From the NCBI RefSeq assembly GCF_003231285.1, contig NZ_QKNS01000002.1, positions 1 through 64,000 on the forward strand: a DNA stretch of 64,000 nucleotides, written 5' to 3'. This stretch comes from Hymenobacter sediminis. Its GTDB lineage: Bacteria; Bacteroidota; Bacteroidia; Cytophagales; Hymenobacteraceae. The notes beneath the pieces were generated by a model. It saw only the letters and a program-made list of their open reading frames with translations. It was not told the origin of the DNA and searched no databases. Below are positions 25,450-34,478 of this stretch, in pieces. Every line of letters starts with the position of its first letter. The stretch's first letter is position 1. A program made the translations under genes and the position numbers.

Positions 25450-25492
25450 CAAAGGTCCTGCTAGGCCGGGTCGGAAAAGATGACGAAAGTCA
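25450..25492 (-). promoter_or_regulatory. FNR-like box and promoter of ccoNO
   Basis: The palindrome TGACGAAAGTCA (25481-25492) is followed on the minus strand, after exactly 27 bases, by TTTG (25453-25450), the core of the Bacteroidota -7 element. With initiation a few bases later, the box would be centred near -42, the position from which FNR/CRP proteins usually activate. Confidence 0.65.
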
Positions 25493-25682
25493 GCCGTGGG
25501 GTTGATTGATGTCAGGCCGGGTGCAAGCCGAACGGTCAGCAAGCTTGCAAAAAGAACGGCTGAACAGCGTAGTAACAGAACGTCATTCTGAGCAGTGCGA
25601 ACCGAAAAAAGACGTAGCCAAGGACCTTCCTTGCACCCCGCACCACCGCTGCCGACAAAGTGCCGATACCTAACGAAATAAT

Positions 25683-25748
25683 CATGTCGAGCGCAGCGAG
25701 ACATCTGGGTCAGCGTCGTTCACCAGATGTCTCGCTGCGCTCGACATG
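25683..25748. repeat. perfect palindrome with 26-bp arms
   Basis: Arms 25683-25708 and 25723-25748 (starting CATGTCGAGCGCAGCGAGAC) are exact reverse complements around 14 bases. It belongs to the dispersed element family of the window. Confidence 0.9.
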
Positions 25749-25920
25749 ACTATTCATTAGGCATTGACCCCGATCCTGAGCGCGCACGGGCAGCCCAGCC
25801 GTAGGGTGACACCCGGCGCGCTGCCAGCGCTCCAGTGCTCGGTGCTGACCCGGAAGACACACCCGCCGAATGCTGACTACCCTGGTGCTTTTACCCAGGC
25901 TCGGTGCCCATCAGGCCGCG

Positions 25921-26847
25921 TCAGTTGGACCGAAAGGATTGGCGGAAGGCCAGTGGCGTGAGGGCGGTTTTAGTCTTGAAGAACCGGCTGAAGGATTGCG
26001 AATGCTCAAAGCCGAGCGCGTAGGCGACTTCGCTGACCGACAAGCTCGTGGTGCTCAGCTTCTCCTTGGCCTGCTCGATGAGCTTGTCGTGGATGTGCTG
26101 CTGGGCATTCTGGCCGGTCAGGGCCCGCAGCATGTCGCTCAAGTAGCTGGGCGACACGTGCAGCCGCTGCGCCAGGTACTGCACCGTCGGAATGCCCCGG
26201 CTGGGCAAGTCCTCGCTGCGAAAGCACCCCGCCAGGATTTCCTCCAGCTGCTGCAGCAAGCCGCTGTGCACGGCCTTGCGCGTCAGAAACTGGCGCTTGT
26301 AGAAGCGGTTCGCGTAGGTCAGCAGCAATTCAAGCTGAGCCACGACGACATCCTGGCTGAATTCGTCCAGGCGGCTGGCCAGCTCCGCCCCGATGGTATC
26401 CAGCAAGGCCAGCAGCACGTCCTTTTCCTCGGGCGAGACGTGCAGCGCCTCGTTGACGGAGTAGGTGAAGAAGCCGTACTGCTGAATCTTTTTGGCCAGG
26501 GGGTAACCGGCCAGAAAATCCGGATGAATCAGCAGGGTATACTGCGAGCAGCCGCCCGTGGCATCTTCCTCCGTGCCGCCGATAATCTGGTTGGGGGCGG
26601 CAAACAGCAACCCGCCTTCCGCGAAGTCATAATAGCCCTGCCCGTAGGTGAGCCGGTTGCTCAGCCGGGGCCGGTACGATATTTTATAAAAGCTCAGCAC
26701 GTGGGGCCGGTGCCCGGCGCCCGTCGGGGCCGGGCCGGCGCCGTGCACGAGGCTGATCAGCGGATGCTGGGGGCTCGGCAAGCCTAGCGCCCGGTGCGCC
26801 TCGGACAGCGAGGCAAATCGCAAGGGAGTGTTTTCTGGTTTTTTCAT
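25921..26847 (-). CDS. AraC-family transcriptional regulator
   Basis: This 308-residue protein has an N-terminal ligand-type beta domain (HVLSFYKISYRPRLSNRLTY, FAAPNQIIGG) and two C-terminal helix-turn-helix units. These are VQYLAQRLHVSPSYLSDMLR, followed by GQNAQQHIHDKLIEQAKEKL, and SVSEVAYALGFEHSQSFSRF with FFKTKTALTPLAFRQ. It lies 36 bases downstream of an SDR gene on the same strand. This family of AraC regulators often sits next to an SDR oxidoreductase gene, as also at 31578-33282, and probably controls it. Confidence 0.9.
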   Translation of the reverse strand: MKKPENTPLRFASLSEAHRALGLPSPQHPLISLVHGAGPAPTGAGHRPHVLSFYKISYRPRLSNRLTYGQGYYDFAEGGLLFAAPNQIIGGTEEDATGGCSQYTLLIHPDFLAGYPLAKKIQQYGFFTYSVNEALHVSPEEKDVLLALLDTIGAELASRLDEFSQDVVVAQLELLLTYANRFYKRQFLTRKAVHSGLLQQLEEILAGCFRSEDLPSRGIPTVQYLAQRLHVSPSYLSDMLRALTGQNAQQHIHDKLIEQAKEKLSTTSLSVSEVAYALGFEHSQSFSRFFKTKTALTPLAFRQSFRSN

Positions 26848-26883
26848 TTCTCGTGGGCCGAGCCCCGGTTACCTTCCTAACAA

Positions 26884-27780
26884 CTACCGGCTGGCCACAG
26901 TGGTTGCGCTGGCGCCGCCCTGCGCCGCATCCGCCACCGCGGCCCAGGCTTCCCATGTGGCCAGCCGCTCGGCGTAGGCGGCACGCACCCAGGGCAGGTT
27001 GTGGCTGCCCAGGAACAGGCGCAGGGGCGGCTGCTCGGCATCTACCACGGCGAAGAGGGCGGCGGGAGTGGCCGCGGGGTCGCCGCGTTCCATTTGCCCT
27101 AAGCCCGCGAAAAAGTGGTTCTTGAAATCGGAGTAGATATCCAGGCCGGCCGCAAAGCGCAGCGACTCCGGGCTGCCGAACTCGGTGGCGTAGGCCCCTG
27201 GCTCAATGATGGTGACCTTGACGCCAAACGGCGCTACCTCGGCGGCCAAGCTTTCGTGAATGGCCTCAAAGGCCCATTTTGAGGAGGAGTAGTAGCCTAT
27301 GACCGGGGAAGTTACGTGGCCCAGCCCGCTGGAAACGCCTAGGATGTGCCCTCCACCCTGGGCCCGGAGCAGGGGCAGCGCGGCCTGGATGACGGCCACG
27401 GCCCCGAACACGTTCGTTTCGTACAGGGCCCGGATTTCGTCCAGGCTGGCTTCCTCGATGGTGCCGACCAGCGAGTAGCCAGCGTTATTGAGCACGATGT
27501 CGAGCCGGCCAAAGTGGGCGTGCGCTTGCGCAACTGCCGCACGCACCTGCTCGGGCCGGGTGACGTCCAGCTCCAGCGCCAGCACGTTGGCACCGTATTT
27601 CTCCGTCAGCTCGCTCAGGCTGGCCAGCTGCCGGGCCGTGGCGGCTACCCGGTCGCCTCGTTGCAGGGCGGCTTCCGTCCAGACGCGGCCAAAGCCGCGG
27701 GAAGCGCCCGTAATAAACCAGGTTTTGGAGGCAGCACCAGTAACGGATGCCGGGCCGGCGGAATTCGGTTGAGAAGTCAT
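26884..27780 (-). CDS. short-chain dehydrogenase/reductase
   Basis: ATG 27780 (MTSQPNSAGPASVTGAASKT) gives 298 residues of the classical SDR family. It has the nucleotide motif WFITGASRGFGRVW, the NAG motif DIVLNNAGYSL, a Ser (LGVSSGLGHV) and the catalytic YYSSSKWAFEAIHESLAAEV. It should use NAD(P)H on an unknown carbonyl or alcohol. The open frame upstream to 27807 is not conserved. It precedes the AraC gene at 25921. A TTTG element at 27809-27806 (minus strand) could be part of its promoter. Confidence 0.92.
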   Translation of the reverse strand: MTSQPNSAGPASVTGAASKTWFITGASRGFGRVWTEAALQRGDRVAATARQLASLSELTEKYGANVLALELDVTRPEQVRAAVAQAHAHFGRLDIVLNNAGYSLVGTIEEASLDEIRALYETNVFGAVAVIQAALPLLRAQGGGHILGVSSGLGHVTSPVIGYYSSSKWAFEAIHESLAAEVAPFGVKVTIIEPGAYATEFGSPESLRFAAGLDIYSDFKNHFFAGLGQMERGDPAATPAALFAVVDAEQPPLRLFLGSHNLPWVRAAYAERLATWEAWAAVADAAQGGASATTVASR

Positions 27781-28155
27781 GTAGCAGAATGGGTTAGTGA
27801 ACAGCACAAAGGTCCCATCCGGCCAACGGCCCGCTGTAGCCTGATTGCGGAACTTCGTAGCGTAATCGAGGCACCTACCACGCGGCGGCGCCCATTGCTA
27901 TTTCCCCTGCTGCGCCTATCAATCTGCTTGCCTCGTAGTAGGCCCTGCCTTCCTTTTCAGAAGCCCGCCGCTACAGCTCCTTAAGCCGATGCCGTTGGCC
28001 GGCGGCGAGAGTAGCATCAGGCAGTAGACTTGCGGCCCGGGGCAAGAGGTAGCCGGCAGCCACGTCGAAGTGATGCTTATCCGTCGGTTCGGACCACAAG
28101 CCCCAGGGCGTTATGCTCGCATCGGTACACCGCAAGGCCTTGGGCTGTAAAGTCG
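27781..28155. other. gene-free stretch between SDR and ccoS
   Basis: I see no gene, repeat or convincing hairpin here beyond a possible SDR promoter at its left end. Open frames across it are in no recognisable family. Confidence 0.4.
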
Positions 28156-28326
28156 CTAGCGTTGCCCCCGCGGCTGCGCATTTTCCTCCTGGTCATCGAA
28201 GAGCACGCGCACGGCGGGCGTGTAGGTGTCGTCGTACTGGTGGCTGCGCACGGCCCACACGAAGGCGAGTAAGAAGAGCATGGCCACGCAGAGCGAAATG
28301 CTAATGAGAACGAAGATGATTTCCAT
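28156..28326 (-). CDS. ccoS: cbb3 oxidase assembly protein CcoS
   Basis: This 56-residue frame, from ATG 28326 to TAG 28156, has one membrane helix (MEIIFVLISISLCVAMLFLL) followed by AFVWAVRSHQYDDTYTPAVR and VLFDDQEE, the CcoS pattern of a helix then Q-Y-D-D and an acidic end. It lies 8 bases after ccoI. CcoS is required to insert the cofactors of cbb3 oxidase. Confidence 0.9.
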   Translation of the reverse strand: MEIIFVLISISLCVAMLFLLAFVWAVRSHQYDDTYTPAVRVLFDDQEENAQPRGQR

Positions 28327-28334
28327 GACAAAGG

Positions 28335-30797
28335 TTAGAGTTGGCGCCGGTGGGCGGCGTAGTGCACCAGCAGGGTAGCAAACACCATCACGCTCAGGGA
28401 GCTGATGGGCATCAGAATGGCCGACACGATGGGGGTAAACTTGCCCTGCACGGCCAGGCCCAACCCGATGCCGTTGTAGCAGAATGACAGCACGAACGTG
28501 CCCAGCACCACCTGCAGGCAGTCTTGGGAGAACCGCAGGAACGTGCTGAGTTGCCCGAAGCTGCGGGCGTCCAGAATGGCGTCGCAGGCAGGGGAGAAGT
28601 TGGTAAGCGTATCGGTGAGAGCCACGCCAGCGTCGGCCTGCTGCAGGGCGCCGGCATCGTTGAGCCCGTCGCCGACCATGATGACGGTGCGGCCCTGCTG
28701 CCGGAGGTGTGCTACGTAGTCGAGCTTTTGCTGGGGCGACTGGCGGAAGTGCAGCTCGGCCTGGGGGCCAAATAGCTCCCGCAGGCGGTCCTGCTCCGTG
28801 TCGTTGTCGCCGGACAGCACAGCTAGGTGGTAGTGCCGGCTCAGCTCAGCTAGGATGGAGCGCAACTCCTCGCGGTACACATTGCGCAGCAGGTAGCAGC
28901 CCTGCACCCCCTCCACGCTTACGTACACGCGAGACTGCAACCCATCCGTGGTAGCGGCTGATTCAGCTGTTGCGGGCGTTCCAGCCTCCGGGGCCGGGTT
29001 TCCTACCCCCACGAAAGCAGCCGAGCCTACCCGCACTTCCTCGCCCGCTACCGTACCACACAGGCCCTGGCCCGCCACCTCCCGGAACTCCTGCACCGGC
29101 AGATGGCTGGCTGGAAGCTCGGCCGCCAGGCGCTGGCTTAAGGGGTGAGTAGAATGCTGAATTACCGCTGCAATGGCTTGCTGTTGGGCCAGGGTGAGGG
29201 TGGGGCCCGCGTATTCTACTGCCGAGCGTTTTACGTCCGTCAGGGTGCCGGTTTTGTCGAAGACGATGGTATCGGCGCGGCCCAGAGTTTCTACTACCCC
29301 GGAATTTTTAAGGAAGAGCTTGCAGCGCCCCAGCGCCCGCAGGGCCGCGCCCAGGGCAAAGGGCGTGGCCAACGACAAAGCGCAGGGGCAGGCAATAACC
29401 AGCACCGAGGTAAACGCCCGCAGGGCCATGTCGGGGCGGCCCTGCCACTGCCAGTAAGCCACCGCGCCCAGGGCCAGCACCAAGGTCACGGCCACGAAGT
29501 AGCGGCCTACTTTGTTGGCATAGGTTTCCAGGGTGGCTTTTTCCTCTTTCTGAAACGCGGGGTTATTCCAAAGCTGGGTGAGGTAGCCCTGTGACACTTC
29601 GCGCACCACTTCCAGCTCCAGGGCCTCGCCGGTTTGCCGGCCGCCGGCGTACACCACCTCGCCGCTGGTGCGCGCCACCGGCACACTTTCGCCCGTCACG
29701 AAGCTATAGTCAATCTGCCCCTGGCCCCGCAGCAGCACCGCGTCGGCCGGAATAATTTCCTGGTGGCGCACCCGTATCCGTTGGCCCGCCCGCAGTTCCC
29801 GCACCGCCACCGACTCTTCTCGGCCGCCGGCCGTAAGGCGCGTTACGGCTACCGGGAAGTAGGAAGTGAAGTCCCTATCGAAGCGCAGCGCGTCGTAGGT
29901 GCGCTGCTGCACCCACTTGCCAATCAGCATGAAAAACACTAGCCCCGTAAACGAGTCGAGGTAGCCGGGGCCGTGCTGGGTCGCAATGTCGTAGAGGCTG
30001 GTCAGGAATAAGGCCGTCAAGCCCAGGCTAATGGGAAAATCGAGGTTGATGTAGCGATGCCGCAGCCCCTGCCAGGCCGAGCGGTAAAAGCCCCGGGCAC
30101 TGACCAGCAGCACCGGCAAACTCAGCCCCAGGCTCAGCCACCCGAAAAACTGCCCAAAGGAAGCCTGCAACTGCTCCGTGAAGGAAAAGTAGTCGGGAAA
30201 GGCCATCAGCATCACGTTGCCGAAGGCGAAGGCCGCCAGCCCCAGTTGGTAGTAGAGCGTACGGTTGGCGCGGTGGGGCTGAGCTCCTAGTTCGGCCAAG
30301 GTAATCTGGGGCTCGTAGCCCACCGAGGCCAGCAGCTTCGCTACTTCCGTGAGGGTAGTGGCGGCCGGGTTGTAGCTCACGGTAAGCTCTTTGCGCAGGA
30401 AGTTGACCCGAGAAGAAGTAATGCCGGGGTTAAGTTTGAACAGGTTTTCCAGCAGCCAGATGCAGGAGGCGCAGTGCATCTGCGGAATGCTGAAGGTGAG
30501 CTGGTTGAGCGCCTCGGAGCGAAACGCTAGCAGCTGACTTTGCACCGATTCCGAATTGAGGTAGTCGAAGCGGCCAGGCAGCTCTACTTCCGGTATTTTC
30601 TGGCCTGGTTTGTCGTCGAGGCGGTAGTAGGTACAAAGGTTGCTCTGGTCCAGCAGCTCATACACGGCCTTACAGCCCTGGCAGCAGAAAGGCAACTCAG
30701 GCCGGGCCGACAGCCGGATGGGCTGGTCGGGGCAGGCGTCGCCGCAGTGGGCGCAGGCCACGCGAACAGGGGTAGGAGCAGGGGCAAGAGTTGGCAC
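28335..30797 (-). CDS. ccoI: copper-transporting P-type ATPase of the cbb3 cluster
   Basis: This roughly 820-residue copper exporter supplies Cu to the cbb3 oxidase. In order it has a Cys cluster (CAHCGDACPDQP and PFCCQGCKAVYELL), a heavy-metal domain (QMHCASCIWLLENLFKLNPG), eight membrane helices with ACPCALSLATPFALG, the phosphorylation site FDKTGTLTDVK and MVGDGLNDAGALQQAD. The frame is open upstream to a GTG at 30851, but the promoter TTTG at 30822-30825 predicts transcription from about 30816, so GTG 30797 is preferred. A GTG at 30761 is another option. ccoS follows 8 bases later. Confidence 0.93.
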   Translation of the reverse strand: MPTLAPAPTPVRVACAHCGDACPDQPIRLSARPELPFCCQGCKAVYELLDQSNLCTYYRLDDKPGQKIPEVELPGRFDYLNSESVQSQLLAFRSEALNQLTFSIPQMHCASCIWLLENLFKLNPGITSSRVNFLRKELTVSYNPAATTLTEVAKLLASVGYEPQITLAELGAQPHRANRTLYYQLGLAAFAFGNVMLMAFPDYFSFTEQLQASFGQFFGWLSLGLSLPVLLVSARGFYRSAWQGLRHRYINLDFPISLGLTALFLTSLYDIATQHGPGYLDSFTGLVFFMLIGKWVQQRTYDALRFDRDFTSYFPVAVTRLTAGGREESVAVRELRAGQRIRVRHQEIIPADAVLLRGQGQIDYSFVTGESVPVARTSGEVVYAGGRQTGEALELEVVREVSQGYLTQLWNNPAFQKEEKATLETYANKVGRYFVAVTLVLALGAVAYWQWQGRPDMALRAFTSVLVIACPCALSLATPFALGAALRALGRCKLFLKNSGVVETLGRADTIVFDKTGTLTDVKRSAVEYAGPTLTLAQQQAIAAVIQHSTHPLSQRLAAELPASHLPVQEFREVAGQGLCGTVAGEEVRVGSAAFVGVGNPAPEAGTPATAESAATTDGLQSRVYVSVEGVQGCYLLRNVYREELRSILAELSRHYHLAVLSGDNDTEQDRLRELFGPQAELHFRQSPQQKLDYVAHLRQQGRTVIMVGDGLNDAGALQQADAGVALTDTLTNFSPACDAILDARSFGQLSTFLRFSQDCLQVVLGTFVLSFCYNGIGLGLAVQGKFTPIVSAILMPISSLSVMVFATLLVHYAAHRRQL

Positions 30798-30821
30798 AGG
30801 TTCAGGCAGCTGATGTAGGCT

Positions 30822-30864
30822 CAAAGCTCCCTCCGTTCGCGCGCTCCACACCTGACGAAAATCA
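30822..30864 (-). promoter_or_regulatory. FNR-like box and promoter of ccoIS
   Basis: The box TGACGAAAATCA (30853-30864) is followed after exactly 27 bases by TTTG (30825-30822), the same geometry as at ccoNO. The palindrome also lies about 74 bases upstream of a possible start site for the divergent gene at 30975. Confidence 0.65.
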
Positions 30865-30974
30865 GCCGCCCCCTTGATTCATCTCACTATCTTCCTACCC
30901 CAGTCGCCGGCCCGAACCCTCATCTTTGGGGTAGTGTTCTGGTCACCAGAACTGCCTTTGCTGAAATAGTTGCT

Positions 30975-31469
30975 ATGTCCCGCTCCCGCGCTACGGCTTC
31001 CTTGTTGCTGGTGCTGGCCCTGTTCGTCTGGGCTGGCATGGTGGCCGGCATTTCCTTTCTGGAAGCCCCGCTCAAATTCACCGCGCCCCGCATTACTATT
31101 CCGCTGGGGTTGGGCATTGGCCGCATTGTGTTTGCCGCTTTAAACAAGGTAGAGCTAACGTTGGCCGCCGTGGCCGTGGCAAGTGGCATCTACCTGCGGA
31201 TACCCGCGCGCATGGGTGGGGCGCTGGGGGTAGTGGTAACTATTCTGGCGCTACAAACGCTTTGGCTGCTACCGGCCCTCGATGTGCGGGCCCTGGCTTT
31301 GCTGGCCGGCCATCCGGCCCCGCCCAGCTCCCTGCACCTGGTGTACATAGGGCTGGAAGTTCTAAAATTGCTCCTGTTGCTGCTCACCGGCGCGTGGGTA
31401 CATGGGTGGTCGTTGCGGGTAGCACGTGGGCAGGTGCTCAACCACCGCGCCGCCCAGCAGACTGCCTAG
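30975..31469 (+). CDS. small integral membrane protein
   Basis: This 164-residue protein has four membrane helices, starting MSRSRATASLLLVLALFVWA with an FLEAPLKF motif after the first helix, then a helix-rich core (LTLAAVAVASGIYLRIPARM) and a short C-terminal tail with Arg and His. It is divergent from ccoI and may share the FNR-like box. I do not recognise a precise family. A role in the respiratory membrane is suggested only by position. Confidence 0.6.
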   Translation: MSRSRATASLLLVLALFVWAGMVAGISFLEAPLKFTAPRITIPLGLGIGRIVFAALNKVELTLAAVAVASGIYLRIPARMGGALGVVVTILALQTLWLLPALDVRALALLAGHPAPPSSLHLVYIGLEVLKLLLLLLTGAWVHGWSLRVARGQVLNHRAAQQTA

Positions 31470-31565
31470 AGTATTCCCGGGCAAAAGGAGGGAGCTGAGC
31501 TACCTGCGCCATTTAAGCTACCTGCGCCATTAGCAAGAAGGTAGCCACCTTCCTCCGGAAAAAAG

Positions 31566-31573
31566 TAGTTTTG
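31566..31573 (+). promoter_or_regulatory. Bacteroidota -7 element before AraC gene
   Basis: TAGTTTTG ends 4 bases before ATG 31578, so the transcript would be leaderless or translation would begin at ATG 31584. Confidence 0.5.
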
Positions 31574-31577
31574 GGCT

Positions 31578-32468
31578 ATGTATATGCTCAAAAGCCCGCA
31601 GCCCGTGCCTACCTACCCGTTTGAGCGGGATGAGGCAGTTGGTAACAGCGCCTTCACCATCACCCGCTCCGAGGGCGGGTTGGTGTACGAGGAGGACCTG
31701 CTGAAACCGCACCGAAAGGCATACTACCTGCTGGTATTTGTAAAGCATAATAGTGGCCGCCACTGGGCAGACATGACTGCCTATGAGCATGTAGACAATA
31801 CGTTTTACTTCACCACGCCCCACCAGGTGCTGGTCAAAGAGGAGCCTACCCCCTTCTGGGGCAGCTACCTAACTTTCACCAACGAGTTTCTGGCCCTGCA
31901 GCAGAACGCCGCTTTGCGTGAGCTGCCCATCATCCAAAACCCTTATAATGGGCACGAGCTGCGGCTGACTGCAGCGGATGCAGCCTTTGTAGAGGATACG
32001 CTGGATAAAATTCAGGGTGAATACACCCGCCCCGGCGAGTGGCAGCACCGCATGCTGAGCGCCCACCTGGCCGTGCTGCTTACCTACTTGAGCCGCTTGT
32101 ACACCCAGCAGTTTGCCGCCGATGAGCCCTCAGCTGAAAAGCTTTTGCTCAAGACGTATCAGGCCAAGATTGAGGAGTGCTACCGTGAGCTACACGAGGT
32201 AGGGGCCTACGCCTCCCTGCTCCATATTTCGGCCGGACACCTGAGCGAGGTGGTAAAGGCCCAGAGCGGGAAATCGGCCATTAAGCATATTCATGAGCGG
32301 CTGGTGCTGGAAGCCCGGCGTCTGCTGTTTTACACCACCTATTCGCTTAAGGAAATTGCCTTCGACTTAGGGTTTGCGGATGCTTCCTACTTCAACCGTT
32401 TCTTCAAGCGCGAAACCGGCGTCACCCCGGCGGAGTACCGCGCTACCATCCGGGAAATGTACCAGTAA
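31578..32468 (+). CDS. AraC-family transcriptional regulator
   Basis: This 296-residue regulator has an N-terminal sensing domain (YYLLVFVKHNSGRHWADMTA, FYFTTPHQVLV) and two helix-turn-helix units, YASLLHISAGHLSEVVKAQS and LKEIAFDLGFADASYFNRFF with KRETGVTPAEYRA. A TAGTTTTG promoter element ends 4 bases before ATG 31578, giving an almost leaderless transcript; ATG 31584 is the alternative start. An SDR gene follows 76 bases later with its own promoter element, the second such AraC-SDR pair in this region. Confidence 0.9.
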   Translation: MYMLKSPQPVPTYPFERDEAVGNSAFTITRSEGGLVYEEDLLKPHRKAYYLLVFVKHNSGRHWADMTAYEHVDNTFYFTTPHQVLVKEEPTPFWGSYLTFTNEFLALQQNAALRELPIIQNPYNGHELRLTAADAAFVEDTLDKIQGEYTRPGEWQHRMLSAHLAVLLTYLSRLYTQQFAADEPSAEKLLLKTYQAKIEECYRELHEVGAYASLLHISAGHLSEVVKAQSGKSAIKHIHERLVLEARRLLFYTTYSLKEIAFDLGFADASYFNRFFKRETGVTPAEYRATIREMYQ

Positions 32469-32507
32469 TACCGCAGAATAGGTGCCAGCGGCGCGCAGGG
32501 TGCCAGG

Positions 32508-32515
32508 TAGTTTTG
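32508..32515 (+). promoter_or_regulatory. Bacteroidota -7 element before SDR gene
   Basis: TAGTTTTG matches TAnnTTTG 29 bases upstream of the ATG at 32545. Confidence 0.55.
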
Positions 32516-32544
32516 TGTCATTCATTCACAGGCTATAAACCACC

Positions 32545-33282
32545 ATGAAAACTGCACTTATTACCGGCGCCAACAAGAGTATTGGCTTTGAAGCCGCCCG
32601 TCAACTCCTGCAAAATGGCTATACCGTGTACCTGGGCAGCCGCGACCTGCAGAAAGGCCAGCAGGCCGCCCAGCAGCTCTATGCCGAAGGCCTGACCCAG
32701 GTGGAGCCGCTCCAGCTTGACGTGACGAACAGCGCCTCCATTGCCGCTGCCCGCCAGGCTCTGGGGCAGAAAACGCAGGCGTTGGACGTCCTCATCAACA
32801 ACGCCGGTATTCTAGGCGGCATGATGCAGCCCCCACTAGGTACCAGCATTGGCACTATCCGGGAGGTATTCGACACCAACGTATTTGGGGTAATTGAGGT
32901 GACCCAGGCGTTTATCGACCTGCTACGGCAGTCGCCTGCGCCCCGGATTGTGAACGTGACATCGGGCTTAGGCTCACTGACCCTGCACAACGACCCTTCC
33001 TGGAAGTACTACCCCGTGAAAGGGGCTGCCTACCAGCCCTCCAAGGCCGCGCTGAACGCCTACACCATCATGCTGGCTTATGAGCTGCGCGACACCCCGT
33101 TCAAAGTAAATGCCGTGGACCCCGGCTACACCGCCACCGACTTTAACCACCACAGCGGCCCCGGCTCAGTAACCGATGCCGCCGCCCGCGTGGTAAAAGC
33201 CGCTTTGATAGGCCCCGATGGCCCAACCAGCCAGTTCTTCAGCGACGATAACGCCCCGGAAACCGGCGTGAGCCCGTGGTAA
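32545..33282 (+). CDS. short-chain dehydrogenase/reductase
   Basis: This 245-residue classical SDR has TALITGANKSIGFEAARQLL, LDVLINNAGILGG, a Ser in RIVNVTSGLGSLT and the catalytic YQPSKAALNAYTIMLAYEL. The end (DPGYTATDFNHHSG) is typical of carbonyl-reductase-like members. It is probably the target of the AraC regulator upstream. The substrate cannot be read from sequence. Confidence 0.92.
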   Translation: MKTALITGANKSIGFEAARQLLQNGYTVYLGSRDLQKGQQAAQQLYAEGLTQVEPLQLDVTNSASIAAARQALGQKTQALDVLINNAGILGGMMQPPLGTSIGTIREVFDTNVFGVIEVTQAFIDLLRQSPAPRIVNVTSGLGSLTLHNDPSWKYYPVKGAAYQPSKAALNAYTIMLAYELRDTPFKVNAVDPGYTATDFNHHSGPGSVTDAAARVVKAALIGPDGPTSQFFSDDNAPETGVSPW

Positions 33283-33377
33283 ATAGTAATGGCGCCTACC
33301 TCCCTCACAAGCCAGAACTACAAAGGGCAGTAGGCGTCATCACCAGCACAGAGAAAATCTAACTAACACAGCTTTGT

Positions 33378-33470
33378 CCTGCACTAGTGCAGGAATCCGG
33401 GTGCTGTAGCCGCCGCAGTTGCTCACCAGTTTGGCTGGCGCAGCTTCTGGGGCTGTAGCACCCGGATTCC
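33378..33470. repeat. inverted repeats at the end of the regulator gene
   Basis: CCTGCACTAGTGCAGG (33378-33393) is a perfect palindrome. GGAATCCGGGTGCT at 33392-33405 is repeated in reverse complement at 33457-33470, inside the 3' end of the receiver-CRP gene. It could act as a transcription stop. Confidence 0.5.
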
Positions 33471-34478
33471 CTTGCTGGTCAGCTCCACTAAACCGTCCTG
33501 CCGGAACTCGCTCAAGGTCCTGATCAAGGATTCTGGGGCGGTGCCCACTACGGCGGCCATGTCGTCGCGGGAGAGTTGGATGAGGGTTTCGGGGGTAGCG
33601 CCGGCTTCCTGGTGCATGCGCAGGAGCGTATCGGCTACGCGGCGACGCAGCGAGTTGTAAGCCATGCCCACCAACTGCTGCTCCCGCTCGCTCACGCAGC
33701 CTGCCAGCAGCCGGATAAACTGCTGCCCCACGGTGGGGTTGCGGTGCACCAGTTGAGTAAAATCTTCGCGCGGGATATAAAGCAGGGTAGCGTCGTCGAG
33801 CACCACGGCCGTGTCGTCGTGCGGGGTTTGCTGCAGCAGGGGGAGGTAGCCGAAAAACTCACCGGGGCCGTACACGCCCGTAATCAGCTCCTTGCCAGCG
33901 GCGGTGCGCCGTACGGTTTTCACCCTACCCTCCTGCACGAAGTAAAGCCGCGTGGGTTCGTCGCCCTCCACGTACACTTCCTGCTTTTTGCGCAGGGCAT
34001 GGGGGCGCCGGTCGGCCACCAGGTCGGTGAGCTTGCCCAAGGCCGCGGCATCATCCAGAAACTCGTTTAGGGCGCCGGGCTGCTGCAGATCGTAGTCGGG
34101 GCGCAGGTGCTGAAAGCGGTTCAGGCGGCCGGTGATGGCGCTCAGCAGCTCGGTTTCATCAAAAGGCTTGGTCAGGTAGTCGTCGGCGCCCAACTCCATA
34201 CCCCGACGCTGGTCAGTGCGTTCGGTTTTGGCCGTCAGGAAGATGAAAGGCACGCCCGCCAGCTGCGGGTTCTGGTTGAAAATCTGTAGCACACCGTAGC
34301 CGTCCAGCACGGGCATCATAATGTCGCACACCACCAGGTCGGGGCGGGTAGCCAGGGCTTTTTCCACGCCGATTTTGCCATTCTCCGCTGTCAGGACCGC
34401 GTAACCGGCCAGCTCCAGAATTTCGGCGGTGTTTTCGCGGATAAACTCGCTGTCTTCAATGAGCAAAATCGTCTTCAT
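33423..34478 (-). CDS. receiver-CRP/FNR fusion response regulator
   Basis: This 351-residue protein joins an N-terminal receiver domain (KTILLIEDSEFIRENTAEIL, phospho-acceptor Asp52 in CDIMMPVLDGYG, FLTAKTERTD) to a cyclic-nucleotide-type effector domain (about 150-260, RLYFVQEGRVKTVRR, GEFFGYLPLLQ). A Crp-type helix-turn-helix ends it, with LSRDDMAAVVGTAPESLIRT. The recognition helix keeps the Glu and Arg common to CRP and FNR. There is no N-terminal Cys cluster, so it would not carry an FNR iron-sulfur cluster and would depend on phosphorylation. It overlaps the upstream kinase gene as ATGA. It is the best candidate for binding the TGAC-N4-RTCA boxes. Confidence 0.92.
   Translation of the reverse strand: MKTILLIEDSEFIRENTAEILELAGYAVLTAENGKIGVEKALATRPDLVVCDIMMPVLDGYGVLQIFNQNPQLAGVPFIFLTAKTERTDQRRGMELGADDYLTKPFDETELLSAITGRLNRFQHLRPDYDLQQPGALNEFLDDAAALGKLTDLVADRRPHALRKKQEVYVEGDEPTRLYFVQEGRVKTVRRTAAGKELITGVYGPGEFFGYLPLLQQTPHDDTAVVLDDATLLYIPREDFTQLVHRNPTVGQQFIRLLAGCVSEREQQLVGMAYNSLRRRVADTLLRMHQEAGATPETLIQLSRDDMAAVVGTAPESLIRTLSEFRQDGLVELTSKGIRVLQPQKLRQPNW

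Larger units (their letters stand above)
25421..25920. other. gene-free stretch upstream of ccoNO
   Basis: This 500-base gap holds the ccoNO promoter with its FNR-like box (25450-25492), a half-copy of the dispersed repeat (GAACGTCATTCTGAGC at about 25578) and the exact palindrome at 25683-25748. No coding region is supported. Confidence 0.6.

Noticed and set aside
25870-26787. 305-codon plus-strand frame
   Set aside because: It is antisense to the AraC gene.
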